A stretch of 64,000 nucleotides of DNA from Parablautia sp. Marseille-Q6255 (GCF_951230155.1 NZ_CATNVD010000006.1:62001-126000); one strand, 5' to 3'; positions 8,933 through 20,643 are shown, numbered from the stretch's first letter. The notes: generated by a model not told the origin, from the letters alone. Program-made: numbers and translations.

Positions 8933-9108
8933 ATTTCCGCTGTCGTATCCGTATTCTGCATGTTGTATTTGAGCTGTTCTCCTGCATGCTGCAAGACGGT
9001 TTTCTATAGATTTTCTACAAGAAAAAGAAAACATAAGAAAAACAAAGATAAATAAAGAAAATAAAAGGATTAGAGATAAAAACAGGTAATATACAACCAA
9101 AATAGAAG

Positions 9109-9137
9109 TTGCAATATTTACATATTTTAACTAATAT
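9109..9137 (+). promoter_or_regulatory. groESL promoter
   Basis: TTGCAA-N17-TAATAT lies 11 bases upstream of the CIRCE operator, the usual arrangement for HrcA-controlled chaperone operons. The rest of the 378-base gap between codY and groES holds the codY terminator and AT-rich sequence with no gene. Confidence 0.75.
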
Positions 9138-9148
9138 AAGGATGTTCG

Positions 9149-9175
9149 TTAGCACTCGACTTAAATGAGTGCTAA
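9149..9175 (+). promoter_or_regulatory. CIRCE operator (HrcA binding site)
   Basis: TTAGCACTC-N9-GAGTGCTAA is a perfect match to the CIRCE consensus. It lies between the promoter and groES, where HrcA represses transcription at normal temperature. hrcA itself is not in the window. Confidence 0.97.
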
Positions 9176-9214
9176 TAAAGTGAAGAGGAACTTTCATCTA
9201 AGGAGGAATTAAAT

Positions 9215-9499
9215 ATGAAATTAGTACCGTTAGGAGACAGAGTTGTATTAAAGCAGTTCGAAGCAGAAGAGACAACGAAATCAGGTATCATCCTGACAAG
9301 TAAATCACAGGAGAAGCCGCAGGAAGCGGAAGTGATCGCAGTCGGACCGGGCGGTATGGTTGACGGAAAAGAAGTGACCATGCAGGTTAAGGCAGGCGAT
9401 AAGGTGATCTATTCAAAATATGCCGGAAATGAAGTAAAGCTTGGCGAGGAAGAGTACATTATCGTAAAACAGAGCGATATTCTTGCAGTTGTGGAGTAA
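9215..9499 (+). CDS. groES: co-chaperonin GroES
   Basis: This 94-residue protein has the GroES signature from [19 protein letters not shown] onward, the mobile-loop region (about residues 16-33, [17 protein letters not shown]) and the C-terminal strand [13 protein letters not shown]. GroES caps the GroEL cavity during protein folding in the cytoplasm. It has AAGGAGG upstream, sits behind CIRCE, and groEL follows 58 bases later, so the two form a heat-inducible operon. Confidence 0.98.
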   Translation: MKLVPLGDRVVLKQFEAEETTKSGIILTSKSQEKPQEAEVIAVGPGGMVDGKEVTMQVKAGDKVIYSKYAGNEVKLGEEEYIIVKQSDILAVVE

Positions 9500-9539
9500 A
9501 TACAGGAAACGGCAGAAGGACAACAATTCGTATAAATAA

Positions 9540-11177
<1,638 letters not shown>

Positions 11178-11203
11178 TCTAAATCTAAATAAAATCTAAA
11201 AAG

Positions 11204-11234
11204 GAGGGTAAACAATAGACGTTTACCCTCTTTT
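11204..11234 (+). terminator. terminator after groEL
   Basis: GAGGGTAAAC pairs with GTTTACCCTC, followed by TTTT. Confidence 0.9.
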
Positions 11235-11285
11235 GTGCTACAATATCCGTCGGAATACCTAAAAATATCCGAAAAGGAGAGACAG

Positions 11286-11969
11286 ATGGAAGACGGCACA
11301 TGGCGGGACAGCGTGAAGAAAGAGCTGAAAAAATTGTCCAAGATGACATGGAAAGAGCGGATCGGCTACGTGTGGGATTATTATAAGGCTCAGATGGCGC
11401 TCCTGATAGGGCTGATCCTTTTGATACATATTGGTGTGACCATATTCCAGAATATGCAGATCGAGGAAGTGCTGCAGGCATATCTTGTAAACTGCAATGC
11501 AATGGAAGTAGATGCGAAGGAGATGTCGGCAGAGTTTGCGGACTATGTCGGCGGACTGGATAAGCATCAGGTGGCGACAGTAAATACAACGCTTATAGAA
11601 GAGGGAAAAGATGCGCCGCAGTCACAGAGCAGTATGGCGGAGCAGATGAAGCTGACTACGCTGATCGGGGCGCAGGCGATAGATGTCGTGGTTCTGGATG
11701 AGCTGGCATATGAGACATATCTGGAGGATGGATTCTTGATGGATCTTTCAGGATTACTCACACCGGAGCAAAAGGAGCAGTGGCAGGAACGTCTGGAGGA
11801 GGATGCAGGCGGAGCATGCTACGCAGTGGAGGTCACAGACTCACCGGTGCTTGCGAGTCAGAACGCGTATTTTGGAGGAAAGATCTATGCGGCAGTGATG
11901 GCTAATTCGGTGAATACAGATATGAGCATTGCGTTTGTGGATTATCTGCTGTGCAGTCAGGAAAAATAA
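11286..11969 (+). CDS. single-pass membrane protein of unknown function (227 aa)
   Basis: The start at 11286 has AAGGAG 6 bases upstream; a longer in-frame extension begins inside the groEL terminator and was rejected. A basic, Trp-rich N-terminus (WRDSVKKELKKLSKMTWKERIGYVWDYYKAQM) leads into one membrane segment (about 36-56, LLIGLILLIHIGVTIF). The remaining ~170 residues are probably outside and rich in acidic residues and Gln. I do not recognise a domain, although the extracytoplasmic part loosely resembles solute-binding-type folds seen in clostridial proteins of this layout. It is followed 36 bases later by another small membrane protein, probably in one operon. Confidence 0.75.
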   Translation: MEDGTWRDSVKKELKKLSKMTWKERIGYVWDYYKAQMALLIGLILLIHIGVTIFQNMQIEEVLQAYLVNCNAMEVDAKEMSAEFADYVGGLDKHQVATVNTTLIEEGKDAPQSQSSMAEQMKLTTLIGAQAIDVVVLDELAYETYLEDGFLMDLSGLLTPEQKEQWQERLEEDAGGACYAVEVTDSPVLASQNAYFGGKIYAAVMANSVNTDMSIAFVDYLLCSQEK

Positions 11970-12005
11970 AAAATAAGCATAGAAAAACTCACAGGAGGAA
12001 AGAAA

Positions 12006-12503
12006 ATGAGTGATCTGTATCAGGAAATTCTGGTCAAAAAGGAGATGACGCTTGGGAAAAAGCTGCTGAAGGTCGGGATCATAGCACTTCTGGTGCTTTT
12101 GGTACTGGCGGCGATGTTTCTGAATCCACTGATCCTTGCGCTGGCGATCGCAGTCGGGTTTGTGGCCTATATGTTTCTGATCCCGCGTCTGGATGTGGAG
12201 TATGAGTATCTTTATGTGAACGGGGAACTGGATATTGATGTGATCTATTCCAGACAGAAGCGCAAAAAGGTTGCAAGCTATGATGTGGAGACGCTGGAAG
12301 TGATCGCTCCGGCGAAGTCTCATGCGCTGGATTCTTACCGGAGTGAAAAGATAAAGGACTACACATCAGGTAAGAATGAAAAAAATGAATACATTGCGGT
12401 CTATAATAAAGATGGAAAGCGCGATGTGATCAAAGTGGAGCTGAATGATGCGATTTTGAATGATATGCGCCGCATGGCTCCGAGAAAAGTAAATCTTATG
12501 TAG
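12006..12503 (+). CDS. small two-helix membrane protein, possibly DUF6106-like (165 aa)
   Basis: Two hydrophobic helices (about 22-40 and 41-60) follow a short cytoplasmic N-terminus (MSDLYQEILVKKEM). The C-terminal ~100 residues start with DVEYEYLYVNGELDIDVIYSRQKRK and are soluble and charged; they look like a PH-like beta domain on the inner membrane face. The YEYLY..GELDID segment recalls a clostridial family I remember as DUF6106, from memory only. AGGAGG precedes the ATG and it lies 36 bases after the preceding membrane protein gene. Function unknown. Confidence 0.78.
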   Translation: MSDLYQEILVKKEMTLGKKLLKVGIIALLVLLVLAAMFLNPLILALAIAVGFVAYMFLIPRLDVEYEYLYVNGELDIDVIYSRQKRKKVASYDVETLEVIAPAKSHALDSYRSEKIKDYTSGKNEKNEYIAVYNKDGKRDVIKVELNDAILNDMRRMAPRKVNLM

Positions 12504-12520
12504 TCAATTTTTCTGTATAA

Positions 12521-14074
<1,554 letters not shown>

Positions 14075-14144
14075 GTGTGCGCAGAGTGCTTGGACGGATA
14101 GGGCAATAGCCATAGAACCGTAAGACAGAAAATGAGAGATACAG

Positions 14145-14258
14145 ACTGCTGGGTGACGTATACCGGCGCTGTTTGTAAGCATATGACTGAAGGCCTGGAC
14201 GCTTTTGGGAATGTGCTCCTGGACAGTGCATCGGGATGCGGCGCACAGCAGTTTTTTT
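14145..14258 (+). ncRNA. candidate structured RNA ending in a T-run
   Basis: In the 307-base gap between guaB and the amidase gene, ACTGCTG (14145) pairs with CAGCAGT (14246), the pairing can continue inward with GTG/CGC after one mismatch, and TTTTTTT follows directly. A tight GCAT-CGGG-ATGC hairpin lies inside. A second possible closing pair, TGTGCGC (14075) with GCGCACA (14241), would give a ~180-base rod. It could be a small RNA, a 3' UTR structure or only an elaborate guaB terminator. I do not match it to a named family. Confidence 0.35.
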
Positions 14259-14381
14259 CAGGTGAAGATGTCGAATATAGAAGAAATATGTGAAAACCGG
14301 AAAAAAGGGGGTGCGTATGGAGAGAAAATGTTGTATACTAAAGCGTAAATGAAATTCAGATTTGGAGTTGTTGTAACGATC

Positions 14382-15143
14382 ATGAGAAACAGGAAGAATC
14401 AGATACAAAGGAACAGAGAAAGAGACCGGAAAAACGGCGGGCATATCCGATGGGATCACGTGGCAGTGTGGATCGTGGCGATATTGCTCACTGCGCTTGC
14501 GGTATTACTTTTATTTCGTATGATCCCAAAGGAGGATACGGATGTGGATCTTCTGCTTGAGGAAGCAGATGAACTCAGCATCGAGACAGAAGGGCAGACC
14601 GAGCCTGTAAATGCAGTACCCAGACCGGATATTGATGAACAGCTGCTTACGATCAATGAATATTCGCGTCCCGGGGAAAAGGTAGACGCGATCGAGAAGG
14701 TCGTGATCCACTATCTCGGGAATCCCAGAACAACGGCGCAGGAAAACCATGATTATTTTGAAAGCCTGAAGGATCTGAAAAATACATCCATGAGTGCAAA
14801 TTTTGTCGTGGGAATAGAGGGAGAGATCATCGAGTGTGTTCCTCCGGGAGAGATCGCATACGCGTCCAATTCCATGAATCATCTTTCCGTATCGATCGAG
14901 AACTGCCATCTGGATGAGACCGGGCAGTTTACGGAGGAGACGTATGAGTCCTGTATGAAGCTGACGGCGTATCTTGTAGAAGAATACGGTCTGGAGCGGG
15001 AAGATATTATCCGCCATTATGATGTGACAGGAAAAGAATGTCCGCTGTATTATGTGGAGCATGAGGACAAGTGGGAGAAATTCCGGGACGACGTGATGGC
15101 GTATGTGGAAGAGTGCCGGGGATCGGCAAAGCAGGCGCAGTGA
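14382..15143 (+). CDS. membrane-anchored N-acetylmuramoyl-L-alanine amidase (Amidase_2 type)
   Basis: After a very basic N-terminus and one membrane helix (about 25-45), the outside domain has the T7-lysozyme/PGRP-type amidase signature: VIHYLGNP with His110, then RHYDVTGKEC with His212, Lys218 and Cys220, matching the two His and one Cys zinc ligands and the catalytic Lys of this family. It should cleave the bond between muramic acid and the stem peptide of peptidoglycan at the cell surface. An in-frame ATG at 14349 lies only ten bases after a TATACT box and has no ribosome-binding site, so ATG 14382 is preferred, although its own site (GGAG at 14364) is distant. About 253 residues. Confidence 0.85.
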   Translation: MRNRKNQIQRNRERDRKNGGHIRWDHVAVWIVAILLTALAVLLLFRMIPKEDTDVDLLLEEADELSIETEGQTEPVNAVPRPDIDEQLLTINEYSRPGEKVDAIEKVVIHYLGNPRTTAQENHDYFESLKDLKNTSMSANFVVGIEGEIIECVPPGEIAYASNSMNHLSVSIENCHLDETGQFTEETYESCMKLTAYLVEEYGLEREDIIRHYDVTGKECPLYYVEHEDKWEKFRDDVMAYVEECRGSAKQAQ

Positions 15144-15211
15144 TTTGGCAAAGGCGAGCGTAGAAAAGAGCGTGCCCCGCAAGCCGGGGATGCAGTCAGG
15201 TGAGGAGAAGA

Positions 15212-16699
15212 ATGGTAAGAGAATATTATGAGGAAATCTGTGCGGGCAGGGATGTGCGGGCAAATCTGATCGCACTGCGGGACTGTCTGAAAGATGACAG
15301 AGACAGGAGAGCATTTGCATATCTTTTAGGCGGCGAGTTTGATGTACTGGTGCGGCTGTTAAAGGATAATGATCCCAAGGTCAGAAAGAATGCCGCGCTT
15401 ATTCTGGGAAAAATGGAATCGGAAGATCTGCTTCCGGTTCTTTTTGACGCATACCAGACGGAGGAAACGCGTTTTGTGCGTGCAGATTATTTAAAAGCAA
15501 TGGCGCAGATGGATTACCGGCCATATCTGGACGAGCTGGAGCTGCGCCTGGAGGAGCTGCGTGCGGCCGAGACAACGGATGAGGATGCAAAGCATGTTGC
15601 CGGGGAGAGACGTATGCTGCAGGAAATGGTGCTCAGGTACAAAAAAAGCCGGAGACACAGATTTACCGGACAGAATATTCCGTGTGATATGATCCTGGTA
15701 ACGAACCGGTGTCAGCGGGAGGCGACCGCGTCGCAGATAGAGGGACACAGGATCACGATGCTCGCCGGAGGGATCCGGGTACGGGGGATCACGGCAGGAG
15801 AAGTCTGCGGGATCCGCACCTGGAGTGAGATGCTCTTTCCAATCGGAGAACGGACGCTTTCTGTACAGAAGCCGCAGGAGGTAGGCGCTGCGCTGGCGCA
15901 GGAGGTTCTGGAGCTTGCAAAGAGGCTCCACAGCGGCAGCACGCCCTTTTTATTCAGGATCGAGCTCAGAGGAAGGATGGCTCCGGAGAAAAAGGGAGGC
16001 TACATCAGGAAGGTGTCAGATGCACTGGAGCAGGCGGCAGGCGGCAGTCTGGTCAATTCTGTGACAGACTATGAAATGGAGCTCCGTTTGCTGGAGCGCA
16101 GGGATGGCACCTTTGCAGCTATGCTGAAATTCTATACGATTCCGGAAAAGCGCTTTTCTTACCGTCAGGAAAGCGTGGCAGCCTCGATCGCGCCGGTCAA
16201 TGCTGCGCTTGCGGCAAAACTGGCGCAGCCGTATCTGAAAGAGCGGGCGCAGGTGCTCGATCCATTTTGCGGGGTAGGTACGATGCTTATTGAGCGTCAT
16301 CGTGCCGTGCGCGCGGGAGCCATGTACGGGATCGACATCTTTGGCGAAGCGATCCAGAAGGCGCATGTGAACACTGCGCTTGCAGGATGTCGTGTCTACT
16401 ATATCAATAAGGATTTTTTTGAATTTGAGCATGAGTATCTGTTTGACGAGATTTTTACAGATCTGCCGCAGGTGACGGCGGCAAAAGGCACAGAGGAGAT
16501 AGCGTGCCTCTACGAGCGCTTTTTTGAAAAGGCCTCGCAGCTTTTAAAGAAAGAGGCCGTTATGGTCCTGTATGCGACGCAGCCGGAGCTTGTTCGCAGG
16601 GAGGTAAAGAAATATGCGGACTGCAGGATCGAAAAATCTTTCCTTCTGAATGAAAAAAATGGCACGACACTGTTCGTGATCTGCAGGGGGGCGCGATGA
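15212..16699 (+). CDS. HEAT-repeat protein fused to a THUMPD/RlmL-like RNA methyltransferase domain
   Basis: GAGGAG at 15202 sets the start at 15212 (495 residues). The N-terminal ~110 residues contain HEAT-like helical repeats (LVRLLKDNDPKVRKNAALILGKM, ...LPVLFDAYQTEETRFVRADYLKAMAQM). The C-terminal ~200 residues hold a class I S-adenosylmethionine fold of the UPF0020/THUMP-associated type: motif I VLDPFCGVGTMLIE and the catalytic-loop equivalent IFTDLPQ, where most relatives have NPPY or DLPF. These enzymes usually methylate guanine N2 in tRNA or rRNA. The middle may be a degenerate THUMP region. The last bases overlap the MATE gene start (ATGA), suggesting translational coupling. Substrate unknown. 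Confidence 0.8.
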   Translation: MVREYYEEICAGRDVRANLIALRDCLKDDRDRRAFAYLLGGEFDVLVRLLKDNDPKVRKNAALILGKMESEDLLPVLFDAYQTEETRFVRADYLKAMAQMDYRPYLDELELRLEELRAAETTDEDAKHVAGERRMLQEMVLRYKKSRRHRFTGQNIPCDMILVTNRCQREATASQIEGHRITMLAGGIRVRGITAGEVCGIRTWSEMLFPIGERTLSVQKPQEVGAALAQEVLELAKRLHSGSTPFLFRIELRGRMAPEKKGGYIRKVSDALEQAAGGSLVNSVTDYEMELRLLERRDGTFAAMLKFYTIPEKRFSYRQESVAASIAPVNAALAAKLAQPYLKERAQVLDPFCGVGTMLIERHRAVRAGAMYGIDIFGEAIQKAHVNTALAGCRVYYINKDFFEFEHEYLFDEIFTDLPQVTAAKGTEEIACLYERFFEKASQLLKKEAVMVLYATQPELVRREVKKYADCRIEKSFLLNEKNGTTLFVICRGAR

Positions 16700-18072
16700 A
16701 AAAATACATTGGAAATAAAGCCTTCTATGCGATGGTGCTGTCGATCGCAGTACCGATCATGGTGCAGAACGGAATAACTAACTTTGTGGCGATGCTGGAT
16801 AATATTATGATCGGACGTGTCGGCACGGAGCAGATGTCCGGGGTAGCGGTGGCGAATCAGCTCCTTCTGATATTGAATATCAGCATTTTTGGCATGGTAT
16901 CCGGGGCGGGGATTTTTGGCGCGCAATACTTCGGAAGCAATAATATGAAGGGTGTGCGTGATACCTTTCGCTTTAAGATCGTTTCCATTATCATCCTTAT
17001 GGTGGTCAGTATCTGGCTGATGTATGTAAAAGGAGGGGCGCTGATCACCCTCTATCTGCATGAGGACGGGATCACCGGAAGCGCTGATGCGACACTTGGT
17101 TATGGCGTGCAGTATTTAAGGATCATGCTGATCGGTATGCTCCCCTATGCGGCGACGCAGATATATGCAAGTACTTTGCGGGAGATGGGAGAGACCGTAG
17201 CGCCGATGCGGGCCGGGATCGCCGCTGTAGTAGTGAATACATCGCTCAACTATGTTCTGATTTTTGGAAAATTTGGAGCGCCGTGTCTCGGCGTGGCCGG
17301 AGCAGCGATCGCTACGGTAGTTTCAAGATTTGTGGAGTGCACAATGATCATTGTATGGACGCATCGCCGCTCGGAGCGTCTCGTGTTTATAAAAGGAGCG
17401 TACCGTACGCTTCGCGTGCCGTCTGATCTGGTGAAAAAGATCCTGATCAAAGGCTCTCCGCTTATGATCAATGAGGTGCTCTGGTCTGTCGGCATGGCTG
17501 TTCTTATGCAGTGTTACTCCATGTATGGGCTTGTCGTGATCGCCGGGCTTAATATTGCTTCTACCATATCAAATGTCTGCAATGTCATCTGGCTGGCTAT
17601 GGGGAATGCGCTGGCGATCATTATCGGGCAGCTTTTAGGAGCGGGCAGGATGGAAGAAGCGAAGGATACGGACCGGAAGCTGATCTTCTTTTCGGTAGCG
17701 AGCTGTTTTGCGATCGGAACAATCCTGGTTTTGCTGGCGCCGGTGTTCCCCAGAATCTACAATACATCCCCGCAGGTGCGCAGCCTTGCGATGAAGTTTA
17801 TTATCATAGGCGCCTGTCTGATGCCGGTCCAGGCATTCCTGCACTCTGCGTATTTTACTTTGCGCTCCGGCGGCAGGACGGTTGTCACCTTTTGCTTTGA
17901 CTCTGGATTTATATGGGTATGCAGTATTCCGCTCGCATTTGTACTGAGCAGATATTCAGGACTGCCGATCCTGGCGACGTATATCATCTGCCAGTCGGTA
18001 GATATCATAAAGTGTGTGATCGGATATGTGCTTGTGAAAAAGGGCGTATGGCTCCAGAATATTGTGGAATAG
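16696..18072 (+). CDS. MATE family multidrug/cation antiporter
   Basis: This 458-residue protein has about twelve membrane helices in two homologous halves, as in MatE transporters that export drugs or metabolites using Na+ or H+ gradients. Family features include an N-terminal IAVPIMVQNGITNFVAMLDNIMIGRVG region and ASTLREMGETVAPM between helices. Its ATG overlaps the stop codon of the methyltransferase gene by four bases. A terminator follows at 18101. The substrate cannot be told from sequence. Confidence 0.93.
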   Translation: MKKYIGNKAFYAMVLSIAVPIMVQNGITNFVAMLDNIMIGRVGTEQMSGVAVANQLLLILNISIFGMVSGAGIFGAQYFGSNNMKGVRDTFRFKIVSIIILMVVSIWLMYVKGGALITLYLHEDGITGSADATLGYGVQYLRIMLIGMLPYAATQIYASTLREMGETVAPMRAGIAAVVVNTSLNYVLIFGKFGAPCLGVAGAAIATVVSRFVECTMIIVWTHRRSERLVFIKGAYRTLRVPSDLVKKILIKGSPLMINEVLWSVGMAVLMQCYSMYGLVVIAGLNIASTISNVCNVIWLAMGNALAIIIGQLLGAGRMEEAKDTDRKLIFFSVASCFAIGTILVLLAPVFPRIYNTSPQVRSLAMKFIIIGACLMPVQAFLHSAYFTLRSGGRTVVTFCFDSGFIWVCSIPLAFVLSRYSGLPILATYIICQSVDIIKCVIGYVLVKKGVWLQNIVE

Positions 18073-18100
18073 CAGAAAAAGTAATATAGAAAATTGTGAA

Positions 18101-18139
18101 AAATACTGCAGAGCGCAGCGTGCGCGATGCAGTATTTTT
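18101..18139 (+). terminator. terminator after the MATE gene
   Basis: AAATACTGCA pairs with TGCAGTATTT, followed by TT. The following 150 bases up to the next gene are AT-rich with no further feature I can support. Confidence 0.8.
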
Positions 18140-18289
18140 CGTTGCAAACGAAATGATACGGGGCCGGAGCATGCGTTTTTCTTCATCGCAAGAAAAAATA
18201 AAAAAGTAGTTGCTATTTCTAAATGAATATATTACAATAATATTACGAAATGTTAAAAATGAGAAAAACAAAATGTTACATAAAGAGAA

Positions 18290-19090
18290 ATGGATGGGAA
18301 TCAGATGCGGTTATTGTTCAAATCGGGAAAAAAACAGCCGGGTATACAGGCAGGCGTGCCAAAGCTGGATAAAAGGCTTCTGGAGCGTATTCTGGATTTT
18401 GCGCACGGCGTAGAGCCGCTGCATACTCCGGCAGACATACAGATACGTCTCTTTGCCGGAAACGGTATGAGGGCGGGGCGGCAGCACGGCGCTGCTTCGA
18501 CTTATTACCTGCTTGTGTATTCTGACGACCTTCCACATGCATATATGAATGCGGGCTATATCGCGGGGCAGATTCTGGCATATCTGTGTTTCCTCGGGAT
18601 TCCGGCAGTGCTTCCGCACAGTGTCCCTGTGTGGGCAAAGGAAGAGCAGGGATATGAATGTCTTACAGCTGTCGCCTTCGGAGAATCCCTTCCTGCAGGA
18701 CGCTGCCAGAAAAGGGCAGATTCAGAGGAGCTTCCGTGCGTGTACCATGACTATCACGAGCGCTGGTCTGAGGAAGTACTGCGCTACGCAAAGAAAAGGT
18801 TTCCGACAGCGCTGCGGGCGGTTCGCGCAGTTCACGAGGATGGACGGATCTGTATTGTGCCGAAAGTGGCTTCAGGCAGAAAAACGTCGCTGGCTGAGCT
18901 GGAGGCGGGGATCGCGGCGGCACGCATTATGACGGCGGCAGAGGAGCTGTGGATGGACCTCGCTTTTGTGGATGCAGATGGATCGCGCTGCCTTGTGAGC
19001 GTATGCAGGCGGAAGGATCTGGAAAGACTTTGCACAAGGGTGCAGGAGAAGACAGCTGTCGGGAGAAAGGCAGTACCGTCATACAGCTGA
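18290..19090 (+). CDS. putative nitroreductase-like protein (divergent)
   Basis: This 266-residue soluble protein resembles flavin-dependent nitroreductases of the TM1586-like group: a segment near 60-110 with AASTYYLLVYSDD followed by YMNAGYIAGQILAYLCFLGIPAVLP, the helix that in such enzymes packs on FMN. The C-terminal half is poorly conserved and Arg-rich. I cannot point to a convincing set of FMN-binding residues, so it may be catalytically divergent. Either ATG 18290 or ATG 18305 could be the start; neither has a strong ribosome-binding site. It is monocistronic, converging on fba with a terminator between. Confidence 0.55.
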   Translation: MDGNQMRLLFKSGKKQPGIQAGVPKLDKRLLERILDFAHGVEPLHTPADIQIRLFAGNGMRAGRQHGAASTYYLLVYSDDLPHAYMNAGYIAGQILAYLCFLGIPAVLPHSVPVWAKEEQGYECLTAVAFGESLPAGRCQKRADSEELPCVYHDYHERWSEEVLRYAKKRFPTALRAVRAVHEDGRICIVPKVASGRKTSLAELEAGIAAARIMTAAEELWMDLAFVDADGSRCLVSVCRRKDLERLCTRVQEKTAVGRKAVPSYS

Positions 19091-19117
19091 CAAAGACAGG
19101 ATTATGGAAAAGAGAGA

Positions 19118-19157
19118 AGAGCGGCCCCCTCTTAGTGAGGAGCACCGCTCTTTTTTT
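19118..19157 (+). terminator. terminator between nitroreductase-like gene and fba
   Basis: AGAGCGG pairs with CCGCTCT, followed by seven T. The arms sit between two convergent genes. Confidence 0.82.
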
Positions 19158-19178
19158 GAATATCTGTTAAAGCTTTGA

Positions 19179-20147
19179 TCAAGCTTTGTCAACGCTGCCG
19201 AGAACGTTTTTGATCTTGTGAGCAACCATATCCTTAACAGCCTGACGAGCCGGTTTCAGATACTGGCGCGGATCGAAGTGATCCGGATGCTCTGCGAAGT
19301 ACTTGCGGATATTACCTGTCATAGCGAGACGGATGTCAGAGTCGATGTTGATCTTGCAGACAGCCAGCTCAGCTGCGTGACGAAGCTCTGCCTCAGGGAT
19401 ACCGATAGCATCCGGCATGTTTCCGCCGTACTGATTTACCATAGCTACGAACTCCTGCGGTACGGAAGAAGATCCGTGCAGTACGATCGGGAAGCCCGGA
19501 AGACGCTTGATGCACTCCTCCAGAACGTCAAAACGAAGTGGCGGCGGAACAAGGATGCCGTCCTCGTTGCGTGTACACTGGGAAGCTTTGAACTTGTATG
19601 CGCCGTGGCTTGTACCGATAGCGATAGCCAGAGAGTCGCAGCCTGTTCTGGAAACGAACTCCTCTACCTCTTCCGGACGTGTGTAAGCCTCTTTGCCGGC
19701 CTCTACGACTACCTCGTCCTCTACACCAGCCAGAGTACCAAGCTCGGCCTCAACTACTACGCCATGAGCGTGAGCGTATTCTACAACCTGCTTTGTCAGC
19801 GCGATGTTATCCTCGAAAGATTTGGAAGAAGCGTCGATCATGACAGATGTAAATCCGCCGTCGATACAGCTCTTGCAGAGCTCAAAAGTATCGCCGTGAT
19901 CCAGGTGCAGAGCGATCGGAATATCCGGGTTCTCCTGTACTGCTGCCTCTACCAGTTTTACGAGGTAGGTGTGGTTTGCGTAAGCGCGAGCACCCTTGGA
20001 TACCTGAAGAATAACCGGGCTGTGTAATTCGCCGGCAGCTTCTGTGATACCCTGAACGATCTCCATGTTGTTTACATTGAAAGCACCGATAGCGTAACCG
20101 CCGTCGTAGGCTTTCTTAAACATTTCGGTTGTTGTTACTAAAGCCAT
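19179..20147 (-). CDS. fba: class II fructose-1,6-bisphosphate aldolase
   Basis: This 322-residue zinc aldolase splits fructose-1,6-bisphosphate into dihydroxyacetone phosphate and glyceraldehyde 3-phosphate. Zinc ligands appear in LHLDHGD, IGTSHGAYKF and VLHGSSS, and CKINIDSDIRLA is the substrate-phosphate loop near the C-terminus. GGAGG nine bases upstream fixes the start MALVTTTEMF. Codon use is strongly biased, as expected for a highly expressed glycolytic gene. It is monocistronic. Confidence 0.96.
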   Translation of the reverse strand: MALVTTTEMFKKAYDGGYAIGAFNVNNMEIVQGITEAAGELHSPVILQVSKGARAYANHTYLVKLVEAAVQENPDIPIALHLDHGDTFELCKSCIDGGFTSVMIDASSKSFEDNIALTKQVVEYAHAHGVVVEAELGTLAGVEDEVVVEAGKEAYTRPEEVEEFVSRTGCDSLAIAIGTSHGAYKFKASQCTRNEDGILVPPPLRFDVLEECIKRLPGFPIVLHGSSSVPQEFVAMVNQYGGNMPDAIGIPEAELRHAAELAVCKINIDSDIRLAMTGNIRKYFAEHPDHFDPRQYLKPARQAVKDMVAHKIKNVLGSVDKA

Positions 20148-20267
20148 TGGAATGATCCTCCTTATATTTTAAGTTTGATATCATTATCGTATCTATTTTA
20201 TCACATATTCCCAGGATTTACGATATGTTTTTCATAAAATTTTTGAAAAAAATCGTTTTTTCGATAC

Positions 20268-20301
20268 GAAAAAACGGAACCTGACGATCAGATTCCGTTT
20301 T
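20268..20301 (-). terminator. terminator of the tRNA-Gly pair
   Basis: On the minus strand AAAACGGAA pairs with TTCCGTTTT, followed by further T residues, eight bases after the second tRNA. Confidence 0.85.
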
Positions 20302-20309
20302 GAGAGAAG

Positions 20310-20381
20310 AGCGCGAGACGGGATTCGAACCCGCGACCCTCGCCTTGGCAAGGCGATACTCCACCACTGAGCCACTCGCGC
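20310..20381 (-). tRNA. tRNA-Gly (anticodon GCC), copy 2
   Basis: The complete cloverleaf on the minus strand has acceptor GCGCGAG/CTCGCGC, anticodon stem CGCCT and loop TGCCAAG (anticodon GCC), and T-arm GGTTCGAATCC. CCA is not encoded. It is identical to the copy at 20410. Confidence 0.95.
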
Positions 20382-20409
20382 ATATGTAATTTTGTTTGCT
20401 GGAAGCAAA

Positions 20410-20481
20410 AGCGCGAGACGGGATTCGAACCCGCGACCCTCGCCTTGGCAAGGCGATACTCCACCACTGAGCCACTCGCGC
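20410..20481 (-). tRNA. tRNA-Gly (anticodon GCC), copy 1
   Basis: Identical in sequence to the tRNA at 20310 and separated from it by 28 bases; both are read from one promoter at 20519-20547. The tandem duplication probably serves high glycine demand. Confidence 0.95.
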
Positions 20482-20518
20482 ATATCTGTTTAAGTAGTTG
20501 TTCCAGCGAACAGTAGTT

Positions 20519-20547
20519 ACTATACTACAGAAACCATGGGTTGTCAA
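20519..20547 (-). promoter_or_regulatory. promoter of the tRNA-Gly pair
   Basis: On the minus strand TTGACA-N17-TATAGT lies 38 bases before the first tRNA. Confidence 0.8.
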
Positions 20548-20572
20548 TTACTTTTTTGAAAAAATTTTTAAT

Positions 20573-20609
20573 TTTACATAAAATTACATAAACTTTACAT
20601 TTTTTACCT
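20573..20609 (+). promoter_or_regulatory. Pho-box-like direct repeats
   Basis: TTTACAT (20573), ATTACAT (20583), TTTACAT (20594) and TTTACCT (20603) recur every 10-11 bases just upstream of a promoter. Bacillus-type PhoP binds tandem TT(A/C/T)A(C/T)A repeats with this helical period. The gene downstream encodes a Na/Pi cotransporter, so PhoP control under phosphate starvation is a reasonable inference. Confidence 0.6.
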
Positions 20610-20614
20610 TACCT

Positions 20615-20643
20615 TTGATTTTTTTACATAGATATGATATTCT
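20615..20643 (+). promoter_or_regulatory. promoter of the Na/Pi cotransporter gene
   Basis: TTGATT-N17-TATTCT lies directly after the Pho-box-like repeats and 96 bases before the gene. Confidence 0.5.
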
